Source of the DNA: Tridacna crocea
Taxonomy: Eukaryota > Mollusca > Bivalvia > Cardiida > Cardiidae
Length of the DNA: 64,000 nucleotides
Direction: 5' to 3'
NCBI GenBank assembly: GCA_943736015.1
Contig: OX031063.1
Location: 5,561,001 to 5,625,000, forward strand
Part shown: piece after piece, positions 50,301 through 59,300 of the stretch
Layout of the letters: each line of letters opens with the position of its first letter
How positions within the stretch are numbered: position 1 is the stretch's first letter
Notes under the pieces: generated by a model
Databases searched by the model: none
What the model was told of the DNA's origin: nothing
What the model saw: only the letters and a program-made list of their open reading frames with translations
Made by a program: the position numbers and the translations under genes

Positions 50301-53300
50301 CTTACCTTAAGAATATTTCAAAGTTTTACAAATCGACGGCACCAAAGACGACGACAGACGTATAACTGAAAATAAAGTGATCTTTTGTCCAAAATTAGTC
50401 AAAGTTACAAAATGCATTTAATTTTTCAGCAAATCAATTATTACGTACATCTCGGTAAATGTATAGATCTTCAAAGTTCTTCGAATTTGCCTCTGCCTCA
50501 TTCGCTGAAACGAATGATATGATAATTACTGTATTGCCTTTTGACAACCGTAGACTGCATCCCACTAACATGACTGATGTGCTTAATATTTCCAATTTTA
50601 TAGATTTTCTTTGCTTATGGCACCTACGTTCACACAACACTATCTGACGTAAATGGATACTCAGTTTTCAACACAGACATCATTCCATCGTCGCATGACC
50701 AATATTCTACAGTAGGATTATGTGGAAGGCTTGATGGAGATATTTCAAATGATTTTCATCACAGGCCTCATCCAAACGGGAGCATTAAGACCATTCAGAT
50801 GCATTCTGTCTATCCACTTGACTATTGGCACCAACCCAAGAATTTTATCAGGCAATGGAGGTAGTTTTGAAACCAATTAAAACTTATTATTTTTTATGTT
50901 TAATCTGTGAATAATTGAAAAGCCTCATGAGAGTAGATTAAATTCAACATTTCCTTTATAGGTCAATGCGGTGAAATACTTGAAAATGTGCAATGTACGA
51001 AAATTACCGTGGTAGAAACTTTGAGTTCAGGAATTTTATTCCAGTATTTACTAGAAAACGAATGTTGTATTCAAGCTATTTTTTCTAATTGAAATTACAT
51101 TCAAACTTAAAGATGAGCCGGAATTGTCTTTGTCAGCCACATACGGTTATATGTCACTTTTTCTAGTTTTAAATCTGACTTTTAATTCTAACCGAAAGGG
51201 AACTGAAAACATGTTTTAACTTTTGATTAAATGCTACCCGGTCGTCATCAATGATGTTTGAAATCGGTCCAAAATTTCTGTGCTCTATGCTGGTAAATTG
51301 TTTTCTGATATTGTATCTTCAGTCTCTCCTTTCCTAACGAAAAGATTTTTTCCAGATTAGATGACGATTCGGAAAACCTCTTCAGTTCTAGTTTTGACCG
51401 TAACAAGTATATCCCATGGAGTATTAAAACATGCGTTTGCACGAATGCCACTGTGACAAGATTAACATCCGCGAATGCAATAGAAGAGGCAATTCCGTGT
51501 ACACCTAATGGCGTAGCTTCATGTACAAAAGGAAGAATAGTGGGATCGCATAGTTGTTCCTTCACCTATAGCCGTCGTCGTCGTTCTTTAAAAAGAAGTC
51601 CTATAATTCCCACCGTCTATATGACCAGTCAAATTAGACAGAAGGTAAATTTCGAAAACTTGATATTTATTTCAACATTCTAATGTCATGTTATTTACAA
51701 TAGATGAACAGAGCAAAACATTACGTGTAATTGTACCACACCATGTCAAGTAGTAGTACATACGATAACTAAACGACAAAAAAAACCCTTATCAGGAAGG
51801 ACCACTAAATTGAGGTTATATAATTAACAGAAGCAAGAACTTAGTTAATGAATAGGTTAGGAATTCGACAACATACCACAGTTTGTTTCTGAAAACGTTT
51901 GTCATAGAAAAATGAGCCATTTTATTATTTCACCTCAAATATGGAACGTTATATTTCAGAAAAAAAAAAACATCTTTTGTATACTTGTGTTTTGGGGAAG
52001 TTTAAATACTTCTGATGAGATGTACAAAACGTACTTTTTTGACCCGAGCTTATCGTTATCTAGGTAGACAAAGCCATTTTATGATGGTAATAATGTGTAA
52101 CTGTAACTGTTTTGTAGCGCGGTGTGAAGGTCAAAAATATGACAGAAGCTGAAGCAAGACAATATTGCCAAGATCAGATTGGCGCATCAAATGTGTTTTC
52201 CCTGTGTTCTAAAGTGCCGAATGTACATCCGAACTTGACGCTTGATACGTGCGCTGCTGATATTATGGTAACTAATCTTCTAAACTCATTATGGTCCTGT
52301 AAGAGCCTGAGTATAAAGTAAAAAATCCGAAAGATATCAGTTATGTATTATTTGTTATATCATTATAACTTTTCATTGTGCAGAAAATTACATTTTACCA
52401 CGAATTTGAACCAATGCAGTTGAAAATAAAGTAGTATTGCTTGTGAAATAATTTGAGATATCATCTTTGAAAAGGGGGCTTAATGCATGTACAAAAACTA
52501 TCGACCATGTAAGACTATGCTGTCCGAGCAGGCTTTAACATTTAATTTTTTGTAAATTTTCTGCATGTCTAAGGACCAATTAACATCATGATTCTGTCGT
52601 TTGTTAGACAAAATGATGTTTATTTATCCATAATTATTTGGTGATTTGTTTGGTTTAATACATCATACTGATGTATTAACCTCTTTTTGCGAGACCACGA
52701 CTTACATATAGACATTGCGGTGTTATTAAACCTCCAGGCTTGCATTCTCTTCATGAAATGTAAATTTGAGTGTAACTGATCTAAGCATTCTCTTCTTAAC
52801 TTTCCATATCTTTCTTAAAATTGAATAATAATTGGTCGACTCAAGTTTGAAATTTAAAGACAGTCGTGAACTTCTAACTAATGTTTCAAGTATCATTTTG
52901 TAGTTAACAGGAACCACAGTATGGACAGACGCAACAAAAGAGTCAATGCAAGACGCCTGTCTCATAGAATTACAACGAAACACAACACTTCGTGAAAAGA
53001 AGGGAAACAAAACGTCTATTGCTGAACAGATAGAAAATATAGCTTGTCCAAATAACTGTTCTGAGGCTGGTGACTGTATCAAAGGTACTTCGTATATGAC
53101 ATTCTTGAGCATTCTTAGTTATGAAAAGGTCAACTTATCAAAAACTTATCCTTAATGGTTCCTTCGTCAGTTTAATGGCCCTTTTATTTACCTGTCTTAT
53201 GCCCACATACATTGAATCAGGTTTTACACATACTTGATTTCCATGCACCTGACCTGGATCTATATTAACCAACCATTCTTTAAAACATTTCTATTCTAAT

Positions 53301-56300
53301 AATCAGGAAATTTCTAAAGTTGAGAGTAATGCATTAGAACTTCTAACTAATGTTTCAAGTATCTTTTTGTAGCTAACAGGAACCACAGTATGGATAGACG
53401 CAACAAAAGAGTCAATGCAAGACGCTTGTCTCATAGAATTACAACGAAACACAACACGTCTTACTTACTGATTTGAAGTAGTCGAGGCAATATGAAGTTA
53501 CATATTGCCTCGACTACTTCAAATCAGAAATTGTTATTTTCAAGATCAATAGTTAGACTGGATTATTCAAAACTTTTTACCAAACAACAGAATCTTAAAC
53601 TCGTCAAAATTGAGAAACATTTGCAGACAACAACTTAAAATGTGGATAAAATGACCGGATTTTTCCAAGAAAGGTTGGAGAGCATGGTGGGAGAAGAAGA
53701 AAATGCTAGTAACTAGGATTTTCTCCTCCTTCCAATATGCTTTCGAAAGATTTCATCGGAAGGGTCGTTTGAATTCCGACCTGTTCGGTAAAGGGTTAAG
53801 AATGCTTGGTAAATACAGACCAAGTTCTTGTACAAAAAAGAAACATAAACGAGACGTTCTGTTCCTGCTAGTCATATGGCCATTTGTTTGATTTAGATCT
53901 AGAAAAGGAATTTAAAGGGCTTGGAAACTCTATTAGCATCCAATATGTGAGTCATACCTCTTTCAACGACTGTGAATACCATGTGCTGAAACGCAAAACT
54001 ATTTTCAGGGTCGAATAGATATGCGGACAGTGTAGACTGCAGATCCTGATCTATACCGTCCAACAAAGCCCACAGGTCTTTCGCTTTTGTAACTGAAAGG
54101 GCTAAAACGGCCCCAGACGTATCTCATCTACTTATGCATGTTTCTTATAACACAGGTAAATGTGACTGTGACAGCGGATTCGGTGGCAGTGACTGTTCGG
54201 TAGATCTTAGCCGGGGACCAACAATATCTGGACTGTTGGATCATGGAATGTGTGACGAAAAAGACATGGAATGCGATCATGCATATGTGTTTGGTAGTGT
54301 GTTTACAGACAGTGAGAACTTGACCTGTAAACTGGAAGAGTTTACTGTAAGAGAACATACATCTATATAGATCAACGTAGTCTTGATCAATCATATGAAT
54401 CCTTTACCAAGCAATCCATTTTAAAGACCTAAAAAGAGAAGACTTTTGAAAAAAAAGGTAGAAGACTTTTGAAAACATGGTGGGAAAAAGAGAAAATGCT
54501 GTTACCAGCATTTCCCTTTTTCCCATGTTTTCTTCCTTAATAGAGATTTTTTCTCATTTATACCAACTTTGTATTTGCTGTCTGCTAATGCAGTTTGAAG
54601 AATTAAAAGATTTGCCGTTTGGTTAATGGTTTATCGTAAATCTAACTTTCAATCGTTTAATCCTATGAAAGATATTGTAAAAATGACTGTCACAGTTAAG
54701 TTTATTAAACATGAAAGCATCATTATTCGATTGTGTCACGAAAAAGCAATGCACGATATCGCGGAGGTCATTTGAAATTTGAGAACAAAGATAAATTGAC
54801 ATAATTGACAACAGACTTAGATTAGAATACCGCTTCTTACGAGGCAAGAGGAGGGTTACTTCGTTGTAGTTATAATAAGTCTAAGTATAGTAATAAGAAA
54901 GCATCTCTGGACGTCTTCCTGTTGTTGACTATGCTGAATTACCTTGACAGTGCCTGCATATCATCAATGATACTAACAAAGTCATATATTTATATAAGAT
55001 CGTTTTATAAAGATATGATGTGTTGATTTTTTCAGTTATGAATAAGTGTGGAATTTTATTTCATTATATAGATATAAGCAAACGTCTGTTTTACAGTTTA
55101 ATCGCAATTCAAGCTTATAGCACTACTAGAATTCTGTCCTCAATTACACAAATTAAAAGTAACCCATGTCGCTAACATATAATGTCAAGTATAAGTTTAA
55201 CTATAAAACGCATGGTGTAAATTTAACCCTAAGGCTGTTAAGAGTGACTCAAGGACCATTTACGGACAATGCAGATCAAGATCAGACTGCACAGAACCTG
55301 CAGTCTGATCTTTGATCTATGTTGTCCTATAACATTTTCCCTACAAGATAACTTTGACATAGCAAAATTATGTTTTTTGAAAGTTTTATTTAACTTATTT
55401 ATCAGCCGAAGGGTTAATGGTGCACTCAAACAAGGCCATTTTTTTCTGTTTAATTCACGTTTGCTTATAAGTCACTTCCGATCCAAAGTTAAAAAATGCA
55501 TTTCCTCAAAAACACATATATTATGATAAACAAATACTCAGTACTCAGGTTGCATTTTTTTCCAAGTTTTTTACCCTCATCTAAAGTAGTGTAACCCTTG
55601 TAATAGTGACCTCTATGATGATGCTTGTCGCCGGTATTCTAAAATACTGATGCCTTCAGACTGTTGATTGTTTAGGTTCTTACAAACCGTTTTTAGCCTC
55701 GCATTTATCAGAAAAAAAAGTATTTTGATAGAATCATCAAACGATGTAAAGCTACATGACTTATTTCAGATTTCGGAGATCGGGGCCAGACACAAGTTAC
55801 AGGTCCACTTCATCCCGGCCGAATTCGAAACTCTAGTGGAGACAATGTGCCCTCTAACTAAAACTAGAAGAAAGTGTTCAGTTACTAACACTGATGTGTT
55901 TGTGCTTGGTTACACGATATCAGTCAGTAACGATGGCAACATTTATGAGGATGGAAAGGATTTGTTTATCTATGATTCCACCTGCCAGATTGCTCAAAAC
56001 ACTAGCAATTCATTGCATTTTTTGCTGAAGGTTTGTAACTTGCTTTTATCTTGATAAACTGTCGGGGAAAACATTCACTATTATCATGATAATAACAACC
56101 ATAAGGTACAATGATATATAACAGACATTGCAGCCTAAATTCAGTCTACACATGCTTTTTTTTTTTTCAACAGGTGATTTAAAATGCAAACATTATTTTC
56201 TCCTATTCATTTTTTTAATGGTTAAAGGTTTCGTATTATTTATTTTTTATTCTTTTGCTTACTTTTTTTCAAGAATATGAATCTTGAGAATTTCACTATC

Positions 56301-59300
56301 GATGTGGCTGCAAGAAGTTATTATGTCTACTAAAGCAGTCTAGTGCAGCACATGGTATTAGCTGATAATCACGGGGACAATGTAGAACTACTTTTGAATA
56401 TATAAGATATACGTTCTGCGCAAAGAAGGAATCGGGACAGTTCCGGAATTGACCTGCGCAAAGTAGGAATTCTCACTTTGTCCGCCGATTCCGGAATTGT
56501 ACCGGACAATTCAGGAATTGCGGAAGGGAGATATATCGTATTATGGTCAGATATGGTTTGTGCGCGAAGTAGGAATAGGCTTGGACAAAGTAATAATTTA
56601 AAGGGTAGTGCAAAGTGGGGATAGTTACAAGAATAAAACAAAGTAAGAATAACCAAAAAAATTTTATACAAAAAATGTGAACGGAATGTTTTGCAAAGAT
56701 ATGTCTCCATTGCCACATGAAGAAGCTATGCTTAAGTGACGATGAAGGAGTAGATCAAATCTTTCATGCTAAACCATGAGAACATGGTTACCAATAGTTT
56801 ATACTTTTTCCACGTTGTTTTCTTTTTTTTCAAAGACAAATTCCGTCGTTTACGCAGCATTTAACTTGTCTTGCGAATGCTTTCATTTAGAACCACTCAA
56901 AACTGTGGTTATGTGGTAAAACTACAAATTATCGCAATATCAAAGTTCTTTTGACCAAGGAAAATCTCACCGTATCAGACAGTGTAGATTCAAGATCAAA
57001 TATCAATAACAATGATCAGAAAATGATGAGAAATGAAAAGGAGAAGACATATATTCTTACATTGTCCCAGATTTATACTTTGCGCAAGGAAAATAATAAA
57101 TTCTCACTTTGTCCCAATTCTTACTTTGCGCAGGGACAATTCCAGAATTGAACCACACCACGTAGGAATTCTTACTTTGCCCAACAAAGTGAGAATTCCT
57201 ATTTTGCGCAAGACAATTCCGGAATTGTCCCGATTCCTACTTTGCGCAGAACATATATACGCCAGTGATTAATCAATAACAAATTGATTAATAGCTTGCC
57301 AGTGTGTATTCAAGTCGATTAACTGCACGATGCAGATATTGATGGACAAACACATAGGAAGAATAAGGGTTAATTTACATTTTTTAAGTCATTAACATTT
57401 GTGGAGGCCGGAAAAAATGGTTAAGGCCCGAGTGCAAAGTACGAGTGTGTTTAAAGACTTAAAAGGCCTCTACGAATGTTAACGACCTAAAAAAAACGTG
57501 AATTAAAGCTATTTCTGTGGCCCATGTTCACGTTACAATGGCTACCGCAAGCTAACTTCTCTGGATGAGCCGAGCCCTGGTAGCACAGTCGTTATCGTAC
57601 AGGGCTTAAGAACTTTTGGGAGCGGATTCTATCCCCGGCTCTTCCAATCTCCTTTCAAGGATTGATGATAGTCATAGCGACATGTTTCAAACATTTCTCA
57701 CTGCTCAGATGGTTATGTGGGACATCATCATGGCTTAGAAAGAACCTTGTGATGATCATTTGTTAAAGAAACTTGCGCGGGTAGGTGCACTGGCAATCGC
57801 GATACAACCAAAATAATGTTGAAACGTTAAATACCATACAAAAATGACTAAATATCACCCTAAAACTATAATTTCTAATGGAGTGAATGCTCTGTGAAAA
57901 GGGGGGGGGGGAGGGTATTGAATCTGCAAAAAAGTATCGACCACGTCAGCCAAAGTATCTACCATAACATTGGTTGATACTTTTTTGTTACTTTTTTTTT
58001 TGCATGTCCAAAAACCGTTTTACCTCATAGTCCAGTCGGTTGTAAGGCAAAACGGATCTTATGAATAATGGACTTATAAAAATATGAAGACATTAATATA
58101 TGACAGAGGTGAATGAAACACTCTTTTGCCATAGCACAGCTTATATGTGACCTATCACGCAAATGGGCACCTTCTGGAAACTGCGAAAAGTGTCAACGCT
58201 GGTTAGACTGCGCGAATTGCGCAGGCTGACCAGGGTTGACACTTTTCGCATTAATGCCATTTTCTGTATATAAAGAAGTCACTGTACCTTGTTATACAAT
58301 TATTTTTGAATTATCAACTTAAACTGACTTGCACTCTCATTGATCTGTTCTCATCTAATTGATGTACAGAATTCCCTTCTTGTGTGATTTGTCACAGTTA
58401 TGTTTATTTTATATAGAAAAGATATTGTATTTGAAATCAATGCTATGAATATCTTTATCATACCAATTCATTAACAGGACGGGTTTTGTTTCATCAACAA
58501 TAAATGTGTGCCGAAAGGAGATTTGAATCCAAAAGACAAATGTTTGAAATGCGATGATACGGTATCTACAAAATCATGGACGAATTCTCACGGTCCCGGT
58601 AAAATATCTTTAAGTATCAATCTTACTATCTCCTGCAGCTTAAAGCTCATACTTGCCAAAATATTTAAAAAAAATTACAGAAGTGTAGATTGAGAGTGAT
58701 ACAAACTATCAAAAAAGGGAAAGTAAGTCGTCATGTACATATATTTTTATAACAACTGAAGAAGTGAGATGACCCTTTGCCAAACAATCCTGTCTTAAAC
58801 TATGTCAAAGGAGACGGCTTTAGAAAACATTGTGGGAAAGGGAGAAAAATGCTGGTTAACACCATTTTCTCGTTGTCCGACAGGGTTTTTAAAAAACCCT
58901 ATGAAGAATTTCAGCTTATGGGTCACATTTATTTTGTCGTATGCTTATGCTTTCAATTTGGTCAAATCTAGCATTTTGTCGATCGGTTAAGTGTTATTTT
59001 CGATACAGGCTTGTTGTTCAAGGGTTTAGAACTCTTATCCTCATTTGGCAATAATATACATAGTATTATGGTACCTCTTTACCAGACGACAACATTTTAG
59101 CCTTGTCCAAATTGAAAGCTTTTGCAGGCGACAATTTAAATGTGACTCAGTTAATGGAATTTGATCTCGACAGGGTTGAAAACATTATGGGAAAAGGAGA
59201 AAATGATGGTTACAAGTACCATCTTTTCTCAATAATGTTTTCAAAAAGCTTGTTCCTCATTGGTGTTAAAAGTCATCACTGTGTGGTAAAAGGGTTGAAA

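Noticed and set aside
57570..57650. Functional tRNA gene
   Set aside because: A and B boxes are recognisable but the acceptor stem and clover leaf are not convincing; SINE or pseudo-tRNA is likelier.
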